From CAVRTM01 sp963696105 (GTDB lineage: Bacteria > Actinomycetota > Actinomycetes > Actinomycetales > Dermatophilaceae), in NCBI GenBank assembly GCA_963696105.1, contig CAVOIP010000005.1:1116001-1180000 (forward strand): a stretch of DNA of 64,000 nt, written 5' to 3'. The notes beneath the pieces were generated by a model. It did not search any database, had not been told where the DNA came from, and saw only the letters and a program-made list of their open reading frames with translations. The first letter of the stretch is position 1. Every line of letters begins with the position of its first letter. The position numbers and the translations under genes are program-made. This document shows positions 16,273 to 25,252 of the stretch, one piece after another.

Positions 16273-17883
16273 GTGACACGAATGACCGGCGGCGGGGCCC
16301 TGGTGGCGGCGCTCGTCGCCCACGGTGTCGACACCGTCTTCGGGATCCCGGGCACCCACAACCTGGCCATCTACGCCGAGCTGCCCCGGCACGGCATCCG
16401 GCACATCTCGCCCCGGCACGAGCAGGGCGCGGGCTACGCGGCAGACGGCTACGCCAGGGTGACCGGGCGTCCGGGAGTGTGTCTCACCACGACCGGACCG
16501 GCGGTGCTCAACGCCGCTCCGGCCGCCGCGCAGTCCTATTCGGACTCAGTCCCCGTGCTGCTCATCTCGCCGGGGATGCCGCTCGGCCACCCGGGTCGCG
16601 GCAACGGGTTGCTGCACGAGCTCAAGGACCAGCGGGGCGCGCTGGACTCGATCCTGGCCTACAGCCACCGGGTCACCAGCGTCGCGGAGATCCCCCTGGC
16701 CATCGCGCAGGCCTTCGTCACCATGACTGAGGGACGCCCGCGGCCGGTGCACCTCGAGGTGCCGCTCGACCTGCTCGACAGCGAGGCGGACGTCGACCTG
16801 GTCAGCCCGCTTGCCGCGGCCGTCCGGGTCCCGGCCAGCGCCCAGGTGCAGGAGGCGGCCGCGTGCTGTGCCCGGGCGCAGCGACCTCTGTTGGTCCTCG
16901 GGGGCGGGGCGCGTGCCGCCGCTGCGCAGGTGCGGGCCCTGGCCGAGCACCTCGGCGCCCCGGTCGTGACGACCGCCAACGGCAAGGGCACCCTGCCCGA
17001 GGACCACCCGCTGTCCATCGGCGCCGGCCTGCACCACGCCTCGGTGGCCGCCCTGGCCGCCGAGAGCGACGTCGTGGTGGCCATCGGCACCGAGCTGTCG
17101 TCCGCTGACCTGTGGAACGGGCCGCTGCCCATCACGGGCACCCTCGTGCGCATCGACATCGACGGCACCGCGGTCGCCACCAACGCCCGTCCCGACGTCG
17201 CCGTCATCGGGGACGCCAGCCGGGCGCTGGACATGCTGCTCGAGCAGATTCCGGCCGTACCGGCCAGGAGTGAGGGGAGGACGCGAGCGGCCCAGTGGCG
17301 GAAGGACTTCCGCGCCGGGGCCCGCGCCGAGGGTGCGCCTTGGTCCGACCTCGTGAAGGCGATCGCCCAGTGCTTGGGCCGCGACGGCGTGCTCGCCGGG
17401 GACAGCACGATGGCGTGCTACTACGGCGCCCTGTCCAACCTGCCCACCTACCGACCCGGGACCTTCCTCTACCCGGCCGGGTTGGGCACGCTCGGCTACG
17501 GCCTGCCGGCAGCGATCGGCGCCAAGGTTGCCCGACCTCAGACCCGCGTCATGGCACTGCACGGGGACGGTGGCGTGATGTTCACGATCGCCGAGCTCGC
17601 GGCCGCGGCTGAGCTGCGGCTGGCCCTGCCGGTGGTCGTCGTCGAGAACGGGGGATACGGCGAGATCCGCAACGAGATGGCGGACCGCCAGGACCCTGTC
17701 CACGCCGTCGCCCTCGGGCGACCGGACTTCCCTGCCCTCGCCCGCGCACTGGGGTGCCACGGCGTGGCTGTGGCCGAACCTGGCGACCTCGCCCCGCAGC
17801 TGGAGAAGGCGTTCACCGCCGACCGGCCCACCCTTCTGCTCGTGCAGGAGCACGACGCGGCCACCTCTCAGACCAAGCCCTGA
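16273..17883 (+). CDS. ThDP-dependent 2-oxoacid decarboxylase, 5-guanidino-2-oxopentanoate decarboxylase-like
   Basis: A 536-residue enzyme of the acetolactate synthase/decarboxylase superfamily. The N-terminal PYR domain has VFGIPGTHNLAIYAELP and RHEQGAGYAADGYARVTGRPG with the catalytic glutamate. The central domain follows at about 190-320. The C-terminal PP domain holds GDGGVMFTIAELAAA and ENGGYGEIR, the Mg-ThDP motif. GNGLLHELKDQ and the RHEQGAGY context resemble AruI, the 2-ketoarginine decarboxylase of the arginine transaminase pathway, more than true acetolactate synthases. GTG 16273 is preceded by GGAGG with a 6-base gap. It follows the acyl-CoA synthetase and precedes an acyl-CoA dehydrogenase. 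Substrate assignment is by resemblance only. Confidence 0.85.
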   Translation: MTRMTGGGALVAALVAHGVDTVFGIPGTHNLAIYAELPRHGIRHISPRHEQGAGYAADGYARVTGRPGVCLTTTGPAVLNAAPAAAQSYSDSVPVLLISPGMPLGHPGRGNGLLHELKDQRGALDSILAYSHRVTSVAEIPLAIAQAFVTMTEGRPRPVHLEVPLDLLDSEADVDLVSPLAAAVRVPASAQVQEAAACCARAQRPLLVLGGGARAAAAQVRALAEHLGAPVVTTANGKGTLPEDHPLSIGAGLHHASVAALAAESDVVVAIGTELSSADLWNGPLPITGTLVRIDIDGTAVATNARPDVAVIGDASRALDMLLEQIPAVPARSEGRTRAAQWRKDFRAGARAEGAPWSDLVKAIAQCLGRDGVLAGDSTMACYYGALSNLPTYRPGTFLYPAGLGTLGYGLPAAIGAKVARPQTRVMALHGDGGVMFTIAELAAAAELRLALPVVVVENGGYGEIRNEMADRQDPVHAVALGRPDFPALARALGCHGVAVAEPGDLAPQLEKAFTADRPTLLLVQEHDAATSQTKP

Positions 17884-17905
17884 CCCAGCACACGGAGGAG
17901 ATCCC

Positions 17906-19066
17906 ATGGCGACGCACGTGCCTGCCCCCTGGCCCCTGAGCGAGGAGCAGCGCTCACTCGTGGCGCTTGCCCACGAGTTCGCCGCGAACGAGATCCGCCC
18001 CCGCGGACGTGAGGTCGACGAGGCAGACGTCGTGACGCCGGTCGACATCTTCCACCAGGCCGCGGAGCTGGGGCTCACCGACTTCATGCTGCCCGAGGAG
18101 CTCGGCGGCGGGGGCTTCACCGACGTCTTCACCCAGTGCCTCGTGCAGGAGGAGCTGTGCTGGGGCGACCCGGGCATCGGGAACCTGGTGTGCTCCAACG
18201 GCTTCTTCGCCGACGCCGTCCTGGCCCTGGGCACCTCCGAGCAGCACAAGCAGTGGCTGGCGCCGCTCACCGGGCCGGCCGCGCCGATGACCGCACTGGC
18301 CACCACGGAGCCCGGCTCCGGATCGGACGCATCCTCCATCCGCACCGCAGCGAGCAGGGTCGACGGCGGCTACCTGCTCAACGGGCAGAAGACCTGGATC
18401 TCCAACGCGGGCGCGGCGCAGTACTACGTCATCTTCGCCAAGACCGACGTCGACGCGCGCTCGCGTGGGGTGTCCGCGTTCGTGCTCGACGCGGGCACGC
18501 CCGGCCTGACGTTCGGTGAGCCCATGCGCAAGATGGGCCAGCGCGCCATCGTCTGCAGGGAGGTCTTCCTCGGCGACGTCTTCGTGCCCGGGAGCCAGCG
18601 CCTCGGTGCCGAGGGGCAGGGGTTCATCGGCCTCATGCAGACCTTCGACATCTCGCGGGTCGTCCTCGGCGCCGCAGCGGTCGGTGCCGCCCGGGCTGCC
18701 TACGAGTACGCACGGGACTATGCGCGCACGCGGATCCAGTTCGGCAAGCCCATCATCGAGCACCAGGCCGTGGCGTTCCGGCTGGCGGACATGGCCAACC
18801 GGATCGAGGCCGCACGGCTGCTCGTCCTGCGCTCCGCCCTGGTGCTGGACCAGGGCGGTGACGCCACGGGCCTGGCGGCCATGGCGAAGCTGACCGCCTC
18901 GGAGACGGCGATGTTCTGCACCTGGGGAGCTGTGCAGACCCTCGGCGGCTGGGGGTACTCGCGCGAGTACCCCGTCGAGCAGTGGATGCGTGATGCGAAG
19001 CTGGAGGAGATCGAGGAGGGGACGTCGGACATCATGCGCCTGGTGATCTCGAGGAACCTCCCATGA
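17906..19066 (+). CDS. Acyl-CoA dehydrogenase
   Basis: A 386-residue FAD flavoprotein that introduces a 2,3 double bond into an acyl-CoA. Visible features are ALATTEPGSGSDASSI (flavin/substrate loop), TWISNAGAAQYYVIFAKT, RIQFGKPIIEHQAVAFRLADM, the FAD-binding GGWGYSREYPVEQWMRDAK and the catalytic glutamate context EIEEGTSDIMRL. Length is normal. ATG has CGGAGGAG just upstream. Its stop overlaps the next gene (ATGA, 19063-19066). Electron transfer would go to an ETF not present in the window. Confidence 0.93.
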   Translation: MATHVPAPWPLSEEQRSLVALAHEFAANEIRPRGREVDEADVVTPVDIFHQAAELGLTDFMLPEELGGGGFTDVFTQCLVQEELCWGDPGIGNLVCSNGFFADAVLALGTSEQHKQWLAPLTGPAAPMTALATTEPGSGSDASSIRTAASRVDGGYLLNGQKTWISNAGAAQYYVIFAKTDVDARSRGVSAFVLDAGTPGLTFGEPMRKMGQRAIVCREVFLGDVFVPGSQRLGAEGQGFIGLMQTFDISRVVLGAAAVGAARAAYEYARDYARTRIQFGKPIIEHQAVAFRLADMANRIEAARLLVLRSALVLDQGGDATGLAAMAKLTASETAMFCTWGAVQTLGGWGYSREYPVEQWMRDAKLEEIEEGTSDIMRLVISRNLP

Positions 19067-19824
19067 CCGGCCTGTCTGCGCGAACGGCAGCAGCGGTGCT
19101 GGTGGTCGAGCACGAGCAGGGAGCGGGAGACTCCCTGGTGGGCCGGTGGCTGCGCGAGGCGGGGGTGCATCTCGAGGTCTGCCGACCCTACGCGGGCGAC
19201 CCGGTGCCGGAGGGGGTCGACGCCGACGGGCTGCTGGTGCTCGGGGGTGCCATGGGTGCGCTCGAGGACGACATCGCGCCGTGGCTCCCGGCGGTGCGGT
19301 CGCTGCTGCGCCACGCGGTGCAGGACGAGGTACCGACCTGGGGGATCTGCCTGGGCGCCCAGCTGCTCGCGGCGGCGCTGGGCGGTGAGGTCGTCCGGGG
19401 GCCGGCCGGACCGGAGGTCGGGGTCCTCGGGCTGACGCTCGACGCAGGGGACGACCCGTTGTTCGGGCCGATGCCCACGCTGGCCCAGGCGGTGCAGTTC
19501 CACCAGGACTCCGTCAGCCGCCTGCCCGTGGGTGCGACGCTGCTGGCCAGCAGCGCCCTGTACGCCAACCAGGTGTTCCGCGTCGGCCCCTGCGCTTGGG
19601 GTGTCCAGTGCCATCCGGAGGTGACCGCGAGCCAGGTGGCGGACTGGACGTGCGAGGAGTCGGCGCTGCTCGAGGCCGCGGGCGCCGACGCACACGACGT
19701 GGTCCGCCAAGTGCGGGACCGCCAGCCGGAGCTCGAGGCGCTCTGGGCGCCGGTCGCCCGTCGGTGGGCAACCCTGGTGCAGGCCCGCGGCAGGGCGCGG
19801 TCTTCATTGATCCGCGGGTCATGA
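19063..19824 (+). CDS. Class I glutamine amidotransferase-like protein
   Basis: A 253-residue protein with the GATase1 triad: nucleophile Cys in GICLGAQLL, and His and Glu in QCHPEV. There is also GAMGALEDD near residue 65, seen in GuaA-like stand-alone amidotransferases. Such proteins hydrolyse glutamine or related gamma-glutamyl amides. As the last gene of a catabolic operon, with no synthetase partner, it may cut a gamma-glutamyl or amide intermediate; that is inference. The 4-bp overlap with the acyl-CoA dehydrogenase shows it belongs to the operon. Confidence 0.88.
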   Translation: MTGLSARTAAAVLVVEHEQGAGDSLVGRWLREAGVHLEVCRPYAGDPVPEGVDADGLLVLGGAMGALEDDIAPWLPAVRSLLRHAVQDEVPTWGICLGAQLLAAALGGEVVRGPAGPEVGVLGLTLDAGDDPLFGPMPTLAQAVQFHQDSVSRLPVGATLLASSALYANQVFRVGPCAWGVQCHPEVTASQVADWTCEESALLEAAGADAHDVVRQVRDRQPELEALWAPVARRWATLVQARGRARSSLIRGS

Positions 19825-19837
19825 CGGCGGTGGCCAG

Positions 19838-19852
19838 CACCGGGCTCCGGTG
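19838..19852. terminator. Small hairpin between convergent operons
   Basis: CACCGG and CCGGTG form a 6-bp stem with a 3-base loop between the convergent amidotransferase and GH3 genes. A second short stem (TGCCGG/CCGGCA) lies nearby. Weak on its own. Confidence 0.3.
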
Positions 19853-19903
19853 AGGTCACAAGGACGTTGCCGGGGCCCGGCAGCTGGTGCGTGCGGCTCG
19901 GGG

Positions 19904-21742
19904 TCAGAGACGCAGGCCGTGTCCGAAGGGGAACAGCGGGTCGTCGTACCCGGGCACGTCCTCGCCGTGCTGGCGGACCTGCTCCATGGAGCGGGGCAGG
20001 TCGAACGGCAGCCTGCCCCGCGGCGCGACCGCGCCGGTCAGCGCCTCCAGCAGGGCGGGGTCGCAGGTCCCGTAGCTGGCGACGACCGCGCTGGCGATGC
20101 CGAGCAGCGGCGTGAGCACCGCCGGCCGGTCGAGCACGACGTCGACGACGAGCGGGCACTGCGCCGCGAGACGGGCGAGGCGGGCGACCAGGCCGGGCGG
20201 GAAGTCCAGTGACCCCTGGTGGAACCACGACTCGAGGAACAGGTCCGAGCGCGGCTCGAACGGCGCCATCAGCCGCACCAGCGCCACGTCCGCGTCCTCG
20301 GGGCGGTCCACCAGCACGCCGTGGGCGGTGACCGCCTCGGGCGAGACGTTCTCGGCGTAGATCCGCAGTCCTGCCCGCAACGGCAGCACGGCGTCGTGGA
20401 GCTGGGATCCGTTCTGCAGCAGCGTCACCGAGCGGGCCTGTGCGGCGTATCCCTCGTCGCGGAAGTCCTGGCGTCCCACCGTCTGCGCGGCAGCGTCCTC
20501 GTCCACGAACGGGTTGTCGAAGAGGCCGAGCCGGAACTTCACGGCCAGCAGCCGCCGCGCCGACTCGTCCACGCGCTGCTCGCTGACGCGGCCCTGCCGC
20601 ACCAGGTCCAGCAGGATGTCGACGCACTCCTCACCACCGAACTGGTCGGCGCCGGCGTGCAGGATCAGCTCCATCCGCCCGTGCGGGTCGAGGTGCTCGA
20701 CGCCCCAGGCCCGCGCCGGCAGCACCTGGTCGCCGACATGGTTGTCGTTGACCAGCTCCCAGTCCGTGACGACCACGCCGTCGTAGCCGAGCTGCTCACG
20801 CAGCAGGCCCGTGACGACCTGGCGGTTGTAGCCGAAGCCGACCTCCTCGATCTTCTCCCCGTCGACCTCGAGCCCGACCGGCATGCCGTAGTACGGCATG
20901 ATCGCGGCGGTGCCGGCCGCGATGACGGGCGGGAACGGCTTGAGGTGGTCGCCGAACCGCTCACCGGGGTAGACCTGCTCCCGGCCGTAGGGGAAGTGCG
21001 CGTCCTCGCCGTCCTTCTGCGGGCCGCCCCCGGGAAAGTGCTTGCTCGTGCAGGCCACGCTGCCCGGTCCCAGCTCGTCCTGCTGGAAACCCTTGAGGTA
21101 GGCCACACCCAGCTCGGTGACGAGGTCCGGGTCCTGCCCGAACGTGCCCGCCTGCCGGGCCCAGCGCGGCTCGGTGGCCAGGTCGAGCGTCGGGTGCAGC
21201 GCCGCCCGGATGCCCACCGCGGCGTACTCCTGCCGGGCGATGTCGGCGAAACGGCGCACGAGGTCCGCGTCGCGCAGCGCTGCCAGGCCGAGCGGCTCGG
21301 GCCACTGCGAGAAGGCCCTGGCCGTGAAGGAGACGCCGGCGTTCTCCATGAACGCGTGGCGCGGGTCGGTCGAGATCGTGACCGGGATGCCATGAGGCGT
21401 CTGCTCCGCCAGCGACTGCAGGGCGTTGTGCCACCGCGCCGCCATCCGCGCATCCTCGAGGACGTGGACGTTGAAGTGGCTGAGGTGCTTGCCCTTCACC
21501 ACCACGCTGGTGGGGGACTTGCTGATCGCGCCGGCCGTCTCGATCAACGACCCGTCCGCCCCGGCCTCGATGACCGTCTGGAACATCAGGCCGGCCTTCT
21601 CCTCCAAGGACATCCGTCCCAGGAGGTCCTCGACCCGCTCCTGCACGGGGAGGCGGGGGTCCTCGAAGGGGTCCATCCGCCCGTTGCCGTTGAGGTCCCG
21701 GTACTGCACGCCCTCGGGACTGGTCAGCCTGACCGGTTCCAT
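19904..21742 (-). CDS. Glycoside hydrolase family 3 beta-glucosidase
   Basis: A 612-residue GH3 enzyme. The N-terminal barrel shows VACTSKHFPGGGPQKDGEDAH, the family K-H motif, and the nucleophile aspartate in VVVTDWELVND. The C-terminal sandwich domain ends FPFGHGLRL, a typical GH3 end. It opens with YRDLNGNGRMDPFEDP, a dockerin-like calcium loop also seen in related GH3 proteins, and has no signal peptide, so it acts in the cytoplasm on imported oligosaccharides. ATG 21742 overlaps the upstream stop by one base. Last gene of the LacI-ABC-glycoamylase operon; the aglycone and linkage are unknown, possibly beta-1,2. Confidence 0.92.
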   Translation of the reverse strand: MEPVRLTSPEGVQYRDLNGNGRMDPFEDPRLPVQERVEDLLGRMSLEEKAGLMFQTVIEAGADGSLIETAGAISKSPTSVVVKGKHLSHFNVHVLEDARMAARWHNALQSLAEQTPHGIPVTISTDPRHAFMENAGVSFTARAFSQWPEPLGLAALRDADLVRRFADIARQEYAAVGIRAALHPTLDLATEPRWARQAGTFGQDPDLVTELGVAYLKGFQQDELGPGSVACTSKHFPGGGPQKDGEDAHFPYGREQVYPGERFGDHLKPFPPVIAAGTAAIMPYYGMPVGLEVDGEKIEEVGFGYNRQVVTGLLREQLGYDGVVVTDWELVNDNHVGDQVLPARAWGVEHLDPHGRMELILHAGADQFGGEECVDILLDLVRQGRVSEQRVDESARRLLAVKFRLGLFDNPFVDEDAAAQTVGRQDFRDEGYAAQARSVTLLQNGSQLHDAVLPLRAGLRIYAENVSPEAVTAHGVLVDRPEDADVALVRLMAPFEPRSDLFLESWFHQGSLDFPPGLVARLARLAAQCPLVVDVVLDRPAVLTPLLGIASAVVASYGTCDPALLEALTGAVAPRGRLPFDLPRSMEQVRQHGEDVPGYDDPLFPFGHGLRL

Positions 21743-23397
21743 CACTGCCTTCCTGTACGACGGTTCGTGGTGCGGTGCGGCTGGATGATGCCGACACCGA
21801 ACTCCTCCATGCCGATCACCGGGCGCAACGCCTTCTCCACGGCCCGGGTGCTGAAGGCGCGGCGGATCACGTTGTCTGCCAGGACGTTCCCGACCGCGCC
21901 CATGATCATCGCCTGGTCGAGGGCGAGGTAGCGACGGGCGATCGTGCCGGAACGAACGGCCACCGCGTCGAAGAACCCGCCCCGGCCGTAGGCCTCGAGC
22001 TCCGTCTGGATGCCGACGAGGTTGGCGTAGGCCTGGGCCGGCTCGTGCATCATCGCGAGGAACGACGCATGCGGGGTGACGACGCCGTCGCCGTACCGGG
22101 GGGTGGGGTTCGTCCCCGGACGGCAGTCGCCGAAGCCGGCGTCGTAGTTGGTCTTCTCCTTGTCGGAGAAGTAGCCGTCGGGGTTCATGCCGAGGGCGTC
22201 GACGCCGTACTCGCGGTAGCCGGCGAACGGGTCGCTCGAGGGCGAGAAGCCCCAGTAGCCGTAGCCCGCCTCGAGGAGGCCGTGCTCACGCTGGGCCCGG
22301 ACGTGCAGCCCGTGGTTGATGCCCCAGCTGCGCGGCGCCCAGCTCGACTCCGGGACGAACACGTCGGGCATGAGCTCCTCGAACATGCTGCCGCCCCAGC
22401 CGGGGACGATGTGCATGCCTCGGTAGGTGTACGCGCCCTCGTAGACGTCGAGCCCCAGGTAGGTGCGGTTGACACCGACCGGCTGCATCTCCGGCCACGC
22501 CCAGTCGCAGCTCGCCGGGAAGGTGCGCCACATGGCGAAGTACTGCTTCGCCGGGATCTGGCCGGTCAGGATGCCGAGGTAGCTGGTGATACGGGTCTCG
22601 GACACGGCCGTGTCGTAGTGGTGGTTGGTGTACCAGACGTCCGGGCCCACGCCGATGTGGTTGCCGGTGTACGTCGAGGACCCGGGCGGCGGCGGCGCGT
22701 CGTAGAAGCCGCCGTGGATGAGCCCGCCCGGCCGCACCCCGGGGTGGGCGGTGTCGGCGTCGTAGAACATGTCCCAGCGCATCCGGTCGAAGAGCCGGGC
22801 GGCCAGCGGGGCGGCGCCCCTGTCGGCGGAGCGCACGACGAGCAGCGCGGCGCCGAGCCAGCCGTTGTCGACGCTGGACAGGAAGGGGTAGACGCGGCTG
22901 CCGTCCTCCGGCCAGGTCGTGAGGACCTCACCGCTCGCCTCGTCGTACCAGTTGTAGAACATGCCGCTCGGCCCGTGGTGCTTCATCCGCAGCAGGGTGT
23001 GGAGGGTCTGCACGAGGCGCCGGGTGCACTCGCCCCGGCTGATGATGCCCAGGTCGCGCGCGACGACGGCGCTCCACAGGTAGCCGCCGATGTTGGTCGG
23101 CGACGTGTAGCCGGAACGGTCCCCGGCGGCCAGTGACTCCTTGATGTTGTCGGCGGACAGACCGGTCTTCGCATCGGTCATCGCCACGAGGCTGGTCCAC
23201 GTGTCGGCGGCCCAGCGGCGCACGCGGGTGGCGTCCACCGCGTGCCGGTCGCCGCTCTGGACCAGGCTGGGAGCGGTGGCCGCTGCCGGCGCGCCGAGCG
23301 CTGACGCCCGCGGGGCGGCAAGGCCGACGGTCGCAGCGGTGGCCGCCCCGGCCAGGATGACCTGGCGGCGCGAGGGCGTTTCGATGCTGCTGGCCAT
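21742..23397 (-). CDS. Exported glycoamylase-fold (GH144/PF10091-like) protein
   Basis: A 551-residue protein with a twin-arginine signal (SRRQVILAGAATAATV), then an (alpha/alpha)6 toroid-type domain. Conserved pieces are SPTNIGGYLWSAVVARDLGI, SVDNGWLGAALLVV, MFYDAD, WGGSMFEELMPD, YGYWGFSPSSDPFAGYREYGVDALG and VVTPHASFLAM. These match the glucoamylase family (PF10091), which includes GH144 endo-beta-1,2-glucanases. ATG 23397 follows CGGAGC. It lies between the sugar importer and GH3, consistent with export, cleavage of a glucan outside, uptake, and final cutting inside. Linkage is not provable from sequence. Confidence 0.85.
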   Translation of the reverse strand: MASSIETPSRRQVILAGAATAATVGLAAPRASALGAPAAATAPSLVQSGDRHAVDATRVRRWAADTWTSLVAMTDAKTGLSADNIKESLAAGDRSGYTSPTNIGGYLWSAVVARDLGIISRGECTRRLVQTLHTLLRMKHHGPSGMFYNWYDEASGEVLTTWPEDGSRVYPFLSSVDNGWLGAALLVVRSADRGAAPLAARLFDRMRWDMFYDADTAHPGVRPGGLIHGGFYDAPPPPGSSTYTGNHIGVGPDVWYTNHHYDTAVSETRITSYLGILTGQIPAKQYFAMWRTFPASCDWAWPEMQPVGVNRTYLGLDVYEGAYTYRGMHIVPGWGGSMFEELMPDVFVPESSWAPRSWGINHGLHVRAQREHGLLEAGYGYWGFSPSSDPFAGYREYGVDALGMNPDGYFSDKEKTNYDAGFGDCRPGTNPTPRYGDGVVTPHASFLAMMHEPAQAYANLVGIQTELEAYGRGGFFDAVAVRSGTIARRYLALDQAMIMGAVGNVLADNVIRRAFSTRAVEKALRPVIGMEEFGVGIIQPHRTTNRRTGRQ

Positions 23398-23459
23398 GGG
23401 TGGAGCTCCGTTCTGACGGGTTTCGGGGGGACGCGGCGGGCCGGCGGGAACCGTTGGCC

Positions 23460-24290
23460 TCACTTGATGCCCGTGGTGGCGATGCCTTCGATGAAGCGGC
23501 GCTGGAAGATCAGGAACACCACGAGGATCGGCAGCACGACCACGGTGGCCCCGGCGAGGAGCAGGCCGTACTGGGTGCTGTTCTGGCCGGTGGAGTAGAG
23601 CGCCAGCGCCACGGGAAGGGTGTAGTGGGAGTCGGTCTGGGCCACGACCAGCGGCCAGAGGAAGTTGTTCCAGCTGCCGAGGAACGTGAGGATCCCCAGG
23701 GTCGCCAGCGCCGGGCCGCACAGCGGCAGGATGATGCGGGCGAAGATCCGCAGCTCGCCGGCACCGTCCACGCGGCCGGCGTCGATGAGGTCGCGCGGCA
23801 GGCCGAGAATGAACTGGCGCATGAGGAAGACGCCGAACGGGCTGACGAGGAACGGCAGGATCAGCCCCGGCAGCGTGTCGATCAGCCCGGCGTTCGCCAC
23901 GAGGACGAACAGCGGCACGAAGGTCACGACCCCGGGGATCATCAGCGTGGTCATCACGGTGAGGAAGACCAGCTTCTTGCCGCGGAAGTCCAGCATCGCC
24001 AGCGCGTAGCCGAGCATCGAGCAGAACAGCAGGTTGCCGGCCGTGACCGTCACCGCGACGAGCACCGAGTTGGTGAAGTAGGTGCCGAAGTCGAGCCGCG
24101 AGAACAGGTGCGCGTAGTTGTCCAACGAGGCGGTGTGCGGCCACCAGGTCGGCGGCGACTGGCGCAGCTCGCCCTCGCTCTTGAAGCTGCCGAGGATCAT
24201 CCAGGCGAACGGCGAGACGACGGCGACGAAGGCGACGGTCAGGATGGCGTAGAGCCACCAGCGCCCGAGGGGCGTACGAGTACGGGTCAT
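23460..24290 (-). CDS. Carbohydrate ABC transporter permease, MalG/LacG type
   Basis: A 276-residue CUT1 inner-membrane permease with six helices. The EAA loop is present as LPRDLIDAGRVDGAGELRIFARIILPLCGPALATL. Typical landmarks are PTWWPHTASLDNYAHLF after helix 1 and IFQRRFIEGIATTGIK at the C-terminus. ATG 24290 opens MTRTRTPLGRW; 8 bp separate it from the upstream permease. The partner ATPase is not encoded here and is probably a shared MsiK-type protein, as is usual in actinobacteria. Confidence 0.93.
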   Translation of the reverse strand: MTRTRTPLGRWWLYAILTVAFVAVVSPFAWMILGSFKSEGELRQSPPTWWPHTASLDNYAHLFSRLDFGTYFTNSVLVAVTVTAGNLLFCSMLGYALAMLDFRGKKLVFLTVMTTLMIPGVVTFVPLFVLVANAGLIDTLPGLILPFLVSPFGVFLMRQFILGLPRDLIDAGRVDGAGELRIFARIILPLCGPALATLGILTFLGSWNNFLWPLVVAQTDSHYTLPVALALYSTGQNSTQYGLLLAGATVVVLPILVVFLIFQRRFIEGIATTGIK

Positions 24291-24298
24291 GGTCAGCC

Positions 24299-25252
24299 TC
24301 AGGTGTTCTCGCGCAGCAGCCGGAACTGGAGTGCGGTCACCACGGCGATGATCACGAAGATGAGGTAGCTCATCGACGCGGCGTAGCCGTAGTTGCCGAA
24401 ACCGAACTGCTTGTACGTGTACATGGACAACGAGATCGTGCTGCCCAGCGGGCCGCCGCTGGTCATGACGAACGGCTCCTCGAAGAACTGCAGGTAGCCG
24501 ATGCCCGTTGTGACGGACACGAAGAGGAGCGTGGGGCGCAGCAGCGGGAGGGTGATGAACCGGAACCGCTTCCACGCGCCGGCCCCGTCGATGGCGGCCG
24601 CCTCGTGCAGGGACCACGGCACCGCCTGCAGCCCCGCGAGGAAGATGATCATCGCGGTGCCGAAGTTGCGCCAGGACGCCATCAGGATCAGTGCCGGCAT
24701 GGACCAGTGCGGGTCGCCCAGCCAGTTGGGGCCCTGGATCCCGACCCAGCCCAGGACGGTGTTGATGAGCCCGTAGTCGCTCTGCAGCAGGAACCGCCAC
24801 ACCACCGCGACGGCGACGATGGAGGTGATCACGGGCATGTAGAAGCCCAGCCGGAACACCGACCGGAGCCGGGTGATGCCCCGGTCCAGCGCGACCGCAG
24901 AGGCGAGCGCGATGCCCAGGGTGAGTGGCACCCCGACGATGACGAAGTAGGCCGTGTTGCGCGCCGCCTGCAGGAACGTCGGGTCGGTCAGTGCCTTGAC
25001 GTAGTTGTCGAACCCGATCACGTCGACCGCGAACGGGTGCCGCAGGTCCCGGGCCCGGGTGTCCGTGAAGCTCATGAAGAGCGACTGGACGACCGGCCAC
25101 ATCGTGAAGAGGAGGAACAGGGCGCAGAACGGCAGGGCGAGGACCCAGGCGGCACGCCCCTCCCGCCGGCGGCCCCGGCCGGTGCGGGTGGCCGTGCCAG
25201 CCCCACCGGCCGGGGCCGTCCCTCGGGAGGGCGCGTGCTCGGTGGTGGTCAT
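24299..25252 (-). CDS. Carbohydrate ABC transporter permease, MalF/LacF type
   Basis: A 317-residue CUT1 permease with a basic N-terminus, six helices and an EAA loop reading WSLHEAAAIDGAGAWKRFRFITLPLLRPTLLF. ATG 25252 overlaps the stop of the binding-protein gene by 4 bp (ATGA). It pairs with the MalG-type permease next to it to form the import channel of the glucan-oligosaccharide locus. Confidence 0.93.
   Translation of the reverse strand: MTTTEHAPSRGTAPAGGAGTATRTGRGRRREGRAAWVLALPFCALFLLFTMWPVVQSLFMSFTDTRARDLRHPFAVDVIGFDNYVKALTDPTFLQAARNTAYFVIVGVPLTLGIALASAVALDRGITRLRSVFRLGFYMPVITSIVAVAVVWRFLLQSDYGLINTVLGWVGIQGPNWLGDPHWSMPALILMASWRNFGTAMIIFLAGLQAVPWSLHEAAAIDGAGAWKRFRFITLPLLRPTLLFVSVTTGIGYLQFFEEPFVMTSGGPLGSTISLSMYTYKQFGFGNYGYAASMSYLIFVIIAVVTALQFRLLRENT

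Noticed and set aside
16273..17883. Acetolactate synthase large subunit
   Set aside because: No small subunit nearby, and the N-terminal context (GLLHELKDQ, RHEQGAGY) fits the 2-ketoarginine decarboxylase branch better.
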